Source: DASZGL01 sp035938875
Lineage (GTDB): Bacteria > Chloroflexota > Dormibacteria > Aeolococcales > Aeolococcaceae
Assembly (NCBI GenBank): GCA_035938875.1
Contig: DASZGL010000033.1
Span: 40,216-104,215, forward strand
DNA: 64,000 nt
Reading direction: 5' to 3'
The notes beneath the pieces are model-generated. The model saw nothing but the letters and a program-made list of their open reading frames with translations. It ran no database searches and was not told the DNA's origin. Shown here one piece after another: positions 9,641 to 17,905 of this stretch (positions within the stretch are counted from its first letter, which is position 1; each line of letters opens with the position of its first letter). A program made the position numbers and the translations under genes.

Positions 9641-10449
9641 ATCTCGGAGTCAGGGTCGCCTCGGCGGCCGTGCTCCTCGCCGTCCTGCTCGGTGCGCTCT
9701 GGCTGGGTGGGGTGGCCTTCGACGTCGTCATCGGCGTGGCCATCGCCATCGGCCTTGCCGAGTTCGCCCAGCTGGCGAAACGGGCTGGGGCAGCGCCGCC
9801 GCCGGGGGTTCTGTTCCCTCTCGCCGGTTGGCTGCTCTACCGGTTTCTCCTGCCCGGCGACCTGCCCGCGCTCGAGTGGGGACTCGGCGTGGCCACGGTT
9901 TTCGGCCTGGTCGCCGGCACCGTCCTCGGTGGCGCCGGCGTGGTCCGCTGGGCGGTCGCCGTCGGCGGGGCGCTCTACCTGGGGCTGTGCGCCGGCTACT
10001 ACCTGGCCCTGCTCCGCTGGCGCATGCCCGACCCCGATCACCAGGGGCTTCGCATCGTCCTCACCACCCTGGGCTCGGCGATGATCGGCGACACCGCGGC
10101 ACTCTTCGTGGGCAGCGCCGTGGGTCGGGCGCCGTTCTTCCCGGCGATCTCTCCACACAAGACCCTGGAGGGCGCGGCGGCGGGCTTCGCCGTCACCACC
10201 GCCGGCTTCGCCCTCGTCGCTCCGTCGCTTTTCGGGCTGCGCTGGTACCACGCCGTGCTCCTCGGCGCGCTCGTCGGCGTCGCCGCGCAGGCCGGCGATC
10301 TGGTGGAGTCGGCGCTCAAGCGCTCAGCGGGGGAGAAGGACTCGGGCCGGCTGATCCCCGGTCATGGGGGGCTGCTCGACCGCCTCGACAGCCTGGTCTT
10401 TCTCGGGCCGGTCGTATATTGCTATCTGCGACTCGTCTCCCTCGCTTGA
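9637..10449 (+). CDS. cdsA: phosphatidate cytidylyltransferase
   Basis: Makes CDP-diacylglycerol from phosphatidic acid and CTP at the membrane. The 270-residue protein is a multispanning membrane protein (about seven to eight hydrophobic segments) and ends with the CdsA signature: SALKRSAGEKDSGRLIPGHG followed by GLLDRLDSL. Its GTG start overlaps the uppS stop (GTGA). The uppS-cdsA-dxr-rseP order is conserved in many phyla. Confidence 0.95.
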   Translation: MNLGVRVASAAVLLAVLLGALWLGGVAFDVVIGVAIAIGLAEFAQLAKRAGAAPPPGVLFPLAGWLLYRFLLPGDLPALEWGLGVATVFGLVAGTVLGGAGVVRWAVAVGGALYLGLCAGYYLALLRWRMPDPDHQGLRIVLTTLGSAMIGDTAALFVGSAVGRAPFFPAISPHKTLEGAAAGFAVTTAGFALVAPSLFGLRWYHAVLLGALVGVAAQAGDLVESALKRSAGEKDSGRLIPGHGGLLDRLDSLVFLGPVVYCYLRLVSLA

Positions 10450-10495
10450 CCCACAGGCCCTGACCGGGCCCCCCGTGCAGGAGCCCGCCTCAGCC

Positions 10496-11653
10496 ATGCC
10501 CACAGCGTCGCGGCGCCGCGTCGTCCTTCTCGGGGCGACGGGGTCGATCGGCCGCCAGGCCTGCGAGGTCATCGCTCGCTTTCCCGACAGCTTCGAGCTG
10601 ATCGGCGCGGTGAGCGGCCACGACGTGACCGCGCTCGCGGAGATCGGGGAGCGCTTCGGGGTGACGCGATTGGCGGTGGTCGGCCCTGGGGCCGGCGTCG
10701 CCGTGCCCGCCGGCATCGCCGTCGGTGAGCAGGCCGCCTGTGAGATCGCCGCGCTCGAGGCGGACGTCGTCTGCGTCGGCGTCAGCGGTGCCGCGGCGTT
10801 GCGGCCAACTTTGGCGGCACTGGACGCCGGCAACGACGTGGCCATCGCCACCAAAGAGGTCCTGGTGATGGCCGGTGAGCTGGTGCGCAGCCGGGCCGCG
10901 GAGAACGGCGCACGGCTGCTGCCGGTGGACAGCGAGCACAGCGCTCTCTGGCAATGCCTTCGTGGCGAGGACACCGCCACCGTGGCTCGGTTGCTGCTCA
11001 CCGCCAGTGGCGGCCCGTTCCGCGACCGTCCCCTCGACACCTTCGAGGGGATCACCGTCGACGAGGCGCTGCACCACCCCAACTGGGTCATGGGCCCGAA
11101 GATCACCGTCGACTCGGCGACGATGATGAACAAGGGCTTGGAGATCATCGAGGCCCACTTCCTCTTCGACATTCCTTACGCGCGCATCGACGTGGTGCTG
11201 CATCCGCCCTCGGTTGTGCACTCCTGCGTCGAGTTCAGCGACGGTGCGACCATCGCCCAGCTGGGGCTGCCCGACATGCGGCTGCCGATCGCGCTGGCGC
11301 TCAACGACGGCGTTCGCCTGCCCGGGATCTGCGACGCCGTCGATCTCACCGCCACCGTGCCGTTGGAGTTCCATCCCGTCGACCCGGCGCGGTTCCCCGC
11401 GGTGGCGCTCGCTCGCCAGGCCGGCGAGGTCGGCGGCGCGGCGCCGTGCGTGCTCAACGCCGCCAACGAGGCCGCCGTGGCTGCGTTCCTGGAAGGACGC
11501 TGCCGTTTCGTCGACATCGTGCCATTGGTGGCGGAAACGCTGGAGGCGGCGACGCTGCCAGCGGAGCCGGGGCTGGATGAGCTCATCGCCCTCGACTCCT
11601 GGGCACGGGCTGGCGTCGCCCACGCCTGCGCCGCGGCCGAGGTTGCGCGATGA
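10496..11653 (+). CDS. dxr: 1-deoxy-D-xylulose 5-phosphate reductoisomerase
   Basis: Second step of the MEP isoprenoid pathway, converting DXP to MEP with NADPH. The 385-residue protein has the NADPH motif LLGATGSIGRQ near the start, NKE-type segment ATKEVLVMAGE, metal and substrate residues in VDSEHSALWQCL, and LTASGGPFRD and HPNWVMGPKITVDSATMMNK. The ATG at 10496 gives a normal N-terminus; an in-frame GTG at 10475 would add seven residues. The downstream gene overlaps by 4 bases. The pathway partner ispG lies two genes further on. Confidence 0.96.
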   Translation: MPTASRRRVVLLGATGSIGRQACEVIARFPDSFELIGAVSGHDVTALAEIGERFGVTRLAVVGPGAGVAVPAGIAVGEQAACEIAALEADVVCVGVSGAAALRPTLAALDAGNDVAIATKEVLVMAGELVRSRAAENGARLLPVDSEHSALWQCLRGEDTATVARLLLTASGGPFRDRPLDTFEGITVDEALHHPNWVMGPKITVDSATMMNKGLEIIEAHFLFDIPYARIDVVLHPPSVVHSCVEFSDGATIAQLGLPDMRLPIALALNDGVRLPGICDAVDLTATVPLEFHPVDPARFPAVALARQAGEVGGAAPCVLNAANEAAVAAFLEGRCRFVDIVPLVAETLEAATLPAEPGLDELIALDSWARAGVAHACAAAEVAR

Positions 11654-12918
11654 CGTTGATCCTCGACGCGCTCGCCTTCATCGTGCTCATCATGGTGGTG
11701 GTGGGGGTGCACGAGGGGGGACACTTCCTCACCGCCAAGGCATCGGGCATCAGGGTCGACGAGTTCGCCATTGGATTCGGCCCGCGCATCCTGCAGCGCC
11801 AGCGCGGCGAGACGGTGTACGCGGTGCGGGCTCTGCCGCTGGGCGGCTTCGTGAAGATGCCGGGGATGTCCGAGCTGGAGCAGGACGACGGCGGCGACCG
11901 CGGATTCATGCGCGCCCCCGTGTCGAGGCAGATCATCGTCATCCTCGCCGGTGTGACCTGCAACTTCATCTTTGCCGGGCTGCTCTTCGGTGTCATCTCC
12001 ATCCCCGGACACGCTCCCCAGGTGTTCGACACCGGCAGCGCCTTTTCCGCGGGGCTGCGCAACGGCGACATCATCACCGCGGTCAACGGCAACGCCGTGG
12101 ACAGCAGGGACTCCAAAGCGCAGAGCGACGCATTGCGCGCCGCGACCGGCCAGAGCCAGGGCAGGCCGATCCAGGTGAGCTACAAGCGGGCCAGCGACGG
12201 TGCCACAGTCCAGACAGCGGTGCGGCCCTACCTGTCCGTGGTCGACCTCGACAGCTCACAGCCCGCCGTCGGTTCGACGGGGAAGAACATCGCGCAGGTC
12301 GCCGTCGACACCATCAACGGCAATGCGGTGGGAACCGGCGATCCGGCCTATCTGCTCGGCGCCGGCCGCGCGGTGACCATCACCGGCCACGCGGTCGACG
12401 ACGGTTCGGTGGCGGTCCACGGCACCATCGTCGGGGCGGTCACCGACCAGAACGGCGACGGCACGCTGGGCAGGATCACCGCGTCGTGGCGCATCGGCTA
12501 TGTCGGCGGCTACGAGGGGCGCTCGGTCCCGTCCGCGCTTTTTCATGGGTTCACCGATCTTCCCAACCAGGTGGCCACCCAGTTCCGCGCCGTCTACGAC
12601 GTGCTCACCACCCCCAACAGCGGCGGTGTGAGCAATTTCCAGGGTCCGCTGGGGATCGCCCACGACACCGCGACGGCAACGCAGAGCGGATGGCTCACCT
12701 TCCTCGGATTCATGGCGCTGATCAGCCTCAGCCTGGGGATCGTCAACCTGCTGCCCATCCCGCCGTTCGACGGCGGGCGCTTTGCCATCATCATCGCCGG
12801 GGCGCTGGCGCGCCGACGGGTGGCGCCGCGTCTGGAGATGGGCTTCATCGTCGCCGGGATGATGCTCATCCTCACCCTCTTCCTGGTGATCACCCTCAAC
12901 GACATCCGGAGCTTCTGA
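11650..12918 (+). CDS. rseP: RIP-type site-2 zinc metalloprotease (RseP family)
   Basis: Intramembrane metalloprotease that cleaves transmembrane segments, in known cases of anti-sigma factors or signal peptides. The zinc motif HEGGH is at residues 21-25 in the first membrane helix, and the third ligand motif NLLPIPPFDGGR is in the C-terminal membrane part. A PDZ-like region (SAFSAGLRNGDIITAVNGN) lies around residues 128-150, followed by a long periplasmic segment. The 422-residue length suits the family. The start overlaps the dxr stop. Confidence 0.94.
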   Translation: MTLILDALAFIVLIMVVVGVHEGGHFLTAKASGIRVDEFAIGFGPRILQRQRGETVYAVRALPLGGFVKMPGMSELEQDDGGDRGFMRAPVSRQIIVILAGVTCNFIFAGLLFGVISIPGHAPQVFDTGSAFSAGLRNGDIITAVNGNAVDSRDSKAQSDALRAATGQSQGRPIQVSYKRASDGATVQTAVRPYLSVVDLDSSQPAVGSTGKNIAQVAVDTINGNAVGTGDPAYLLGAGRAVTITGHAVDDGSVAVHGTIVGAVTDQNGDGTLGRITASWRIGYVGGYEGRSVPSALFHGFTDLPNQVATQFRAVYDVLTTPNSGGVSNFQGPLGIAHDTATATQSGWLTFLGFMALISLSLGIVNLLPIPPFDGGRFAIIIAGALARRRVAPRLEMGFIVAGMMLILTLFLVITLNDIRSF

Positions 12919-12925
12919 CGCGCCC

Positions 12926-14107
12926 GTGGTTCCCCCCAACCGCCGCCGCACCGCACCGGTCAACGTCGGTGGTGTGGTCATAGGCGGCGCCGCGCCGGTC
13001 TCGGTGCAGACCATGACCAAGACTCAGACCGAGGATGTTTCCGCCACTCTCGGCCAGATCGGGCGCGCCGCGGCGGCAGGCGCGGACATCGTCAGAGTCA
13101 CCTGCGACACCCGCGAGGCGGCGACGGCGCTGCGGGAGATCGTCCGGCAGTCGCCGGTGCCGCTGGTGGCCGACATCCACTACGACGCGCCGCTGGCGCT
13201 GCTCGCGCTCGAAGCGGGCATCGCCTGCTTGCGGCTGAACCCCGGCAACATCTCCGACCCCGGCAAGGTGCGCGACATCGCCCGCGAGGCCAAGGCCCGG
13301 GCGGTGCCCATCCGCATCGGGGTGAACTCGGGGAGTATCCCCAAGCGCAAGGAGCTCGAGGGCGGCCGGGGTGGCTCCATCGAGGAGACGGCGCAGCGCA
13401 TGGTCGACGCGGCGATGCAGCACATCCGCATCCTCGAGGAGCTCGATTTCGGCGCGGGCAACATCAAGGTGTCGCTCAAGGCCAGCGACGTGCTCACCAA
13501 CCTCGCCGCCAATCGCTACTTCGCCGCCCTCGACAATCGCTATCCCCTGCACCTGGGCCTCACCGAGGCGGGCCCTGTGTCTGCGGGCAGCGTCAAAAGC
13601 GCGATGGGCATCGGCATCCTGCTCGCCGAGGGCATCGGCGACACCATCAGGGTGTCCTTGGTCGGTGAGCCCGAGGAGGAGGTGCGTGTCGCGCGTCAGA
13701 TCCTGCAGAACCTGGAGGAGAAGGGCAGCGGTCCCAACCTGATCGCCTGCCCCACCTGCGGCCGGCTGGAGATCGACATGGTGCCGATGGTGCAGCGCGT
13801 CGAAGCGGCGATGCGCGACGTCAAGCGCACCATCAACGTGTCGGTGATGGGCTGCGTGGTCAACGGTCCTGGCGAGGGCATGCACGCCGACATCGGCATC
13901 GCCGGCGGACGGCAGAAGGGCGCGCTCTTCAAGGGCGGACGGGTCATCGCCACGCTTCCCGAGAAGGAGCTCATCGACGCCCTGGTGCTCGAGCTCGAGG
14001 TGATCGCCGCCGAAGACGCCCGCTTGATCGCCGCCGGCCTGCCGCTCCCGGTGGGTCTCGGCGAGGCCGAGCGGCCGCTGACCGAGGTTCCGCTGGCGCG
14101 CGGTTGA
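12926..14107 (+). CDS. ispG: 4-hydroxy-3-methylbut-2-en-1-yl diphosphate synthase
   Basis: [4Fe-4S] enzyme of the MEP pathway that makes HMBPP. The 393-residue protein starts with a TIM-barrel half (VSVQTMTKTQTEDV, DIVRVTCDTREAA, VADIHYDAPLAL, CLRLNPGNI) and ends with the cluster-binding half holding ACPTCGR and MGCVVNGPGEGMHADIG. It is the compact two-domain form without the insertion seen in plants and Chlamydia. The GTG start at 12926 lies seven bases after the rseP stop. Confidence 0.96.
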   Translation: MVPPNRRRTAPVNVGGVVIGGAAPVSVQTMTKTQTEDVSATLGQIGRAAAAGADIVRVTCDTREAATALREIVRQSPVPLVADIHYDAPLALLALEAGIACLRLNPGNISDPGKVRDIAREAKARAVPIRIGVNSGSIPKRKELEGGRGGSIEETAQRMVDAAMQHIRILEELDFGAGNIKVSLKASDVLTNLAANRYFAALDNRYPLHLGLTEAGPVSAGSVKSAMGIGILLAEGIGDTIRVSLVGEPEEEVRVARQILQNLEEKGSGPNLIACPTCGRLEIDMVPMVQRVEAAMRDVKRTINVSVMGCVVNGPGEGMHADIGIAGGRQKGALFKGGRVIATLPEKELIDALVLELEVIAAEDARLIAAGLPLPVGLGEAERPLTEVPLARG

Positions 14108-14154
14108 GCGCTTTGCGCGTGGCGCTGGGAGGGGGTCGAGTTCCGCGCTCCTCC

Positions 14155-14168
14155 TATACTCGGCGCCC
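14155..14168 (+). promoter_or_regulatory. proS promoter, leaderless arrangement
   Basis: TATACT (14155-14160) is followed by eight bases and then the GTG start of proS. Transcription would therefore start at or next to the start codon. No Shine-Dalgarno sequence fits between, and no clear -35 hexamer is seen. Confidence 0.5.
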
Positions 14169-15629
14169 GTGACCAGAGCAGCCGACCCCAAGGCGATCAC
14201 CGCCAAGAGCGAGGACTTCGATCGCTGGTATGTCGACGTCGTCCGTCGCGCCGAGCTCGCCGACTACACACCGGTGGGCGGCTGCATGGTGGTGAGACCG
14301 TACGGTTGGGCGTTGTGGGAGAACATCCGCGATGCCCTCGACGCAATGATCAAGCGCACCGGGCACGAGAACATGGCGTTCCCACTCTTCATCCCCGAGT
14401 CGCTGCTCGCCAAGGAGGCGCAGCACGTCGAGGGCTTCGCTCCCGAGGTGGCGTGGGTGACCCATGGCGGGTCGAAGAAGCTCGAGGAACGCCTTGCCGT
14501 GCGACCCACCAGCGAGACCATCATCTGCACGCTGTATCGCGACTGGATCCACTCGTGGCGCGATCTGCCGGTGCTGATCAACCAGTGGGCAAACGTGGTG
14601 CGTTGGGAGAAGCGGACCCGGCTCTTCCTACGCACCACCGAGTTCTTCTGGCAGGAGGGACACACCTTTCACGAGACCAGCCAGGAGGCCGCCGACGAGG
14701 TGGCCACCATGCTGGGGTGCTACCGCGAAATCGCCGAGGAATGGCTGGCCATGGCCCTGGTCAGTGGACGCAAGACAGACTCCGAGAAGTTCGCCGGCGC
14801 CGACTACACCGTGGCCATCGAGGCGATCATGTCGGACGGGATGGCGCTGCAGTCGGGTACGTCGCATCACCTGGGCCAGAACTTCACCCGCGCCTACGAC
14901 ATCACGTACAGCGATCGAGACAACGTCCTCCAGTACCCGTATCAGACGTCGTGGGGGTTTTCCACGCGGGTCATCGGCGCGGTGATCATGGCCCACGGTG
15001 ACGACCGCGGCCTGGTGCTGCCACCGAGGGTTGCGCCAGTTCAGGTCGTGGTTGTCCCGATCGAGCGGAGCAACGATCCCGACGGGGTCGCGGCTGTCAA
15101 GGAAGCGTGCACGACGCTGCAGGCTCAGCTCGACGGGCGGGTGCGCCTGCGCGTCGACCGCCGTGAGGGCATCCGGCCGGGCGAGAAGTACGCCCACTGG
15201 GAGCTCCGCGGGGTGCCGCTGCGGGTGGTGGTCGGGGCTCGTGACCTGGCCTCGGGCAACGTCACCGTGGTTCGCCGCGTCGACGGCGAGCAGACCACCG
15301 TTCCCGTGGATCAGCTCGCGGCGCGACTTTTCGGGTTGCTCGACGAGACCCAGGCGACCATTCGCTCGAGGGCGCAGACCTTTCTCGCAGAGCACAGCGT
15401 CGAGGTGGGCACGCTGGACGAGCTGCGTGAAGCGTTTCCGGCAACGCCGCCCTACGTTTTTGCCAACGCACCCTTCTGCAACACGGCCGACTGCGAGGAC
15501 GCCGTGAGGCAGGCTGTCCACGCGGTCAGCGTCCGCTGCCTTCGCGATGACCGCTCTGCCGACGGCGCTCCCTGCCTCGTCTGCGGGGCGCCGAGTGACG
15601 ACGTCGCGGTCATCGCCAGGGCGTACTGA
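14169..15629 (+). CDS. proS: prolyl-tRNA synthetase, archaeal/eukaryote type
   Basis: Class II synthetase charging tRNA-Pro. At 486 residues with no editing insertion it is the short ProRS type found in archaea, eukaryotes and some bacteria, not the 570-residue bacterial type. Seen are GGCMVVRPYGWALWENI, LAVRPTSETII (motif 2 area), RTTEFFWQEGHT, SGTSHHLGQNFTRAYDI and DRGLVLPPRVAPVQVVVVPI opening the anticodon domain. A C-terminal zinc-binding-type region with CNTADCED and CLVCG closes the protein. The GTG at 14169 comes 61 bases after ispG and directly after a -10 box. Confidence 0.95.
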   Translation: MTRAADPKAITAKSEDFDRWYVDVVRRAELADYTPVGGCMVVRPYGWALWENIRDALDAMIKRTGHENMAFPLFIPESLLAKEAQHVEGFAPEVAWVTHGGSKKLEERLAVRPTSETIICTLYRDWIHSWRDLPVLINQWANVVRWEKRTRLFLRTTEFFWQEGHTFHETSQEAADEVATMLGCYREIAEEWLAMALVSGRKTDSEKFAGADYTVAIEAIMSDGMALQSGTSHHLGQNFTRAYDITYSDRDNVLQYPYQTSWGFSTRVIGAVIMAHGDDRGLVLPPRVAPVQVVVVPIERSNDPDGVAAVKEACTTLQAQLDGRVRLRVDRREGIRPGEKYAHWELRGVPLRVVVGARDLASGNVTVVRRVDGEQTTVPVDQLAARLFGLLDETQATIRSRAQTFLAEHSVEVGTLDELREAFPATPPYVFANAPFCNTADCEDAVRQAVHAVSVRCLRDDRSADGAPCLVCGAPSDDVAVIARAY

Positions 15630-15653
15630 GCAGGGAGTTGAACACCCTGCTCA
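15627..15653 (+). terminator. inverted repeat at proS 3' end, hairpin or operator
   Basis: A nine-base perfect inverted repeat, TGAGCAGGG (15627-15635) and CCCTGCTCA (15645-15653), surrounds a nine-base loop and includes the proS stop codon. There is no T-tract after it, so it is either a weak terminator or a protein-binding dyad. The half-site with following bases, AGCAGGGAGTTG, recurs at 15653-15664 next to the relA -35 box. Confidence 0.4.
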
Positions 15654-15661
15654 GCAGGGAG

Positions 15662-15699
15662 TTGGCGTTTGCGGCGACCGGGGTAGACTCAACTCAGGT
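15662..15699 (+). promoter_or_regulatory. relA promoter, leaderless arrangement
   Basis: -35 TTGGCG (15662-15667), 16-base spacer, -10 TAGACT (15684-15689), then ten bases to the relA ATG. No Shine-Dalgarno sequence precedes the ATG. The repeat unit AGCAGGGAGTTG (15653-15664) overlaps the -35 element, so a regulator could act here. Confidence 0.55.
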
Positions 15700-17850
15700 A
15701 TGCCGCTCTCCGAGCTCCTCCCCAGGGTCAGCTACCTCCCGGCTGGCGACCGGGAGACGATCGAGCGTGCCCACGCGCTTGCCGAGAGGGCCCACGAAGG
15801 GCAGTCGCGACTGAGCGGTGAACCGTACATCGAGCATCCGCTTGCCGTCGCCGGGATACTCGCCGATCTTCATCTCGACAGCGACACCCTGGCCGCGGCG
15901 ATCCTCCACGACACCGTCGAGGACACCGATGTCAGCCTCGACGACATCCGCGAGCAGTTCGGCGCGCAGGTGGCCAAGCTGGTGGAGGGTGTCACCAAGC
16001 TCGGCAAGATCCGCATGCGCACCAAAGAGCAGGTGCAGGCGGAGAACATCCGCAAGATGCTGGTCGCCATGGCGGAGGACATCCGCGTGGTGCTCATCAA
16101 GCTGGGTGACCGTCTGCACAACATGCGCACCGCCCAGGTGCTGCCCCTGGATCGGCGGCAGCGCATCAGCCACGAGACCCTCGACATCTACGCGCCACTC
16201 GCCCACCGGCTCGGCATCTGGCAGATGAAGTGGGAGCTCGAAGACCTCGCCTTCGCCCAGCTCGATCCTGACAACTACACCGCCATCGAGCAGAAGGTGG
16301 CCAGGCGCCGCCAGGAGAGGGAGGCGTTCGTCGGCGACATCGGCGAGATCCTGGAACGCGAGGTGGAGAACATCGGCGTCGTCGCTGAGATCAGTGGCCG
16401 TCCCAAGCACGTCTACTCGATCTTCGAAAAGATGCGCAAGACGCAGAAGGACTTCGACGAGATCTACGACCTGATCGCCATCCGCGTCCTCGTCGACTCG
16501 ATCAAGGACTGCTACGGCGTGCTGGGCATCGTCCACTCCCTGTGGAAACCGATCCCCGGTCGTTTCAAGGACTACATCGCCATGGCCAAGGGCAACGGCT
16601 ACCAGTCGTTGCACACCACCGTGGTTTCGCACACCGGTGAGGCGATGGAGGTGCAGATCCGTACCCAGGACATGCACCAGACCGCCGAGTACGGGGTCGC
16701 CGCCCACTGGCGTTACAAGGAGGGAGTGGCCCGCGACGGCCCCCTCGACGAGCGATTCTCCTGGCTGCGCCTGCTCATGGACTGGCAGAAGGAGGTGCTC
16801 GACGCCGAGACGTTCGTCGACACCGTCAAGGTCGACATCTTTCAGGACGAGGTCTTCGTTTTCACCCCCAAGGGCGATGTGCGCTCGCTGCCGGCGGGGA
16901 GCACGCCGGTCGACTTCGCCTATCGCATCCACACCGAGGTAGGTCATCGCTGCATCGGCGCCAAGGCGAACTCGCGGATGGTCCCGCTCGACCACGTGCT
17001 GGAGAACGGCGACATCGTCGAGGTGCTGACCACCAAGGGACCGCACGGTCCCTCGCGCGACTGGCTGAGCTTCGTCAAGACCAGCAGCGCCAAGGAGAAG
17101 ATCCGCGGCTGGTTCAAGAAGGAACGCCGCGAGGAGAACATCCAGAAGGGGCGCGAGCAGCTCGACAAGGAGTTCCGCCGCATGCGCCAGCTGGCGCTGC
17201 ACAGCATCAAGGAGGATCGCCTGCTGGAGCTGGCCCAGGAGTTCAAGTTCGCCACCGTCGAGGACTTCATCGCCGCGGTCGGCTACGGCGACATGAGTGC
17301 CCGTTCAGTGGTGCTGCGCTACACGGCGCTCGAAGAGGGAACCACGCCGGAGTCGCGCGGCGACGGCCTCGGCGTCGCCATCCCGCTGGTGAGCACCGCC
17401 CAGGTGACCGGTGACGTCCGTGTACGTGGGGTCGGCGACGTTCTCACCAGCCTGGCGAGGTGCTGCAAGCCGGTTGCCGGTGAGCTGGTGCGCGGATACA
17501 TCACCCGGGGCCGCGGTGTGTCGGTGCACCGCGCCACCTGCGTGAACATCGTCAACGCCGCCGACCACGACCGTCTCGTCGAGGTGGAATGGGAGCGCGG
17601 CGCGCGGCAGCTCTACCCGGTTGGCATCAAGATCGAGGCCTGGGATCGGACGGGGCTGCTTCGCGACATCGCTGCGGTCATCGCCGAGTCGAAGATCAAC
17701 CTCAGCGGCGCCGACGTCCAGGTCTACGACGACCGCACCGCGGTGATCTCCACCATCGTCGAGATCCAGAGCCTCACCCAGCTGAGCCGCCTTCTGGAGC
17801 GCCTCGAACAGGTGCGGGACGTCCACACCGTGGCCAGGGAGGCCGGCTGA
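15700..17850 (+). CDS. relA: bifunctional (p)ppGpp synthetase/hydrolase (RelA/SpoT family)
   Basis: Makes and degrades the alarmone (p)ppGpp in the stringent response. The 716-residue protein has a hydrolase HD domain (HDTVEDT, His70-Asp71), a synthetase domain (IYDLIAIRVLV, KGNGYQSLHTTVV), TGS (from about 383, DEVFVFTPKGDVRSLPAGST), and a C-terminal ACT domain (from about 640). The synthetase loop reads GRFKDYIA (Arg288-Asp291); this RxKD motif is typical of bifunctional Rel enzymes rather than of mono-functional RelA. The intact HD motif agrees. The ATG at 15700 directly follows a -10 box; the frame is open further upstream but without family similarity. Confidence 0.95.
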   Translation: MPLSELLPRVSYLPAGDRETIERAHALAERAHEGQSRLSGEPYIEHPLAVAGILADLHLDSDTLAAAILHDTVEDTDVSLDDIREQFGAQVAKLVEGVTKLGKIRMRTKEQVQAENIRKMLVAMAEDIRVVLIKLGDRLHNMRTAQVLPLDRRQRISHETLDIYAPLAHRLGIWQMKWELEDLAFAQLDPDNYTAIEQKVARRRQEREAFVGDIGEILEREVENIGVVAEISGRPKHVYSIFEKMRKTQKDFDEIYDLIAIRVLVDSIKDCYGVLGIVHSLWKPIPGRFKDYIAMAKGNGYQSLHTTVVSHTGEAMEVQIRTQDMHQTAEYGVAAHWRYKEGVARDGPLDERFSWLRLLMDWQKEVLDAETFVDTVKVDIFQDEVFVFTPKGDVRSLPAGSTPVDFAYRIHTEVGHRCIGAKANSRMVPLDHVLENGDIVEVLTTKGPHGPSRDWLSFVKTSSAKEKIRGWFKKERREENIQKGREQLDKEFRRMRQLALHSIKEDRLLELAQEFKFATVEDFIAAVGYGDMSARSVVLRYTALEEGTTPESRGDGLGVAIPLVSTAQVTGDVRVRGVGDVLTSLARCCKPVAGELVRGYITRGRGVSVHRATCVNIVNAADHDRLVEVEWERGARQLYPVGIKIEAWDRTGLLRDIAAVIAESKINLSGADVQVYDDRTAVISTIVEIQSLTQLSRLLERLEQVRDVHTVAREAG

Positions 17851-17891
17851 GGCACAGCCGCAGCGGCTCGGGACCTGCATGGTCTCGCCGG

Positions 17892-17905
17892 TAGACTTCG
17901 GGCCG
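17892..17905 (+). promoter_or_regulatory. hisS promoter, leaderless arrangement
   Basis: TAGACT (17892-17897) is followed by eight bases and the hisS ATG. Upstream spacing gives at best TCGGGA as a weak -35 element. The arrangement is the same as at proS, relA and thrS. Confidence 0.5.

Noticed and set aside
14108..14168. T-box leaders before synthetase genes (proS, hisS, alaS, thrS)
   Set aside because: Gaps are 50-130 bases and no T-box sequence (GGGTGGNACCGCG) is seen.
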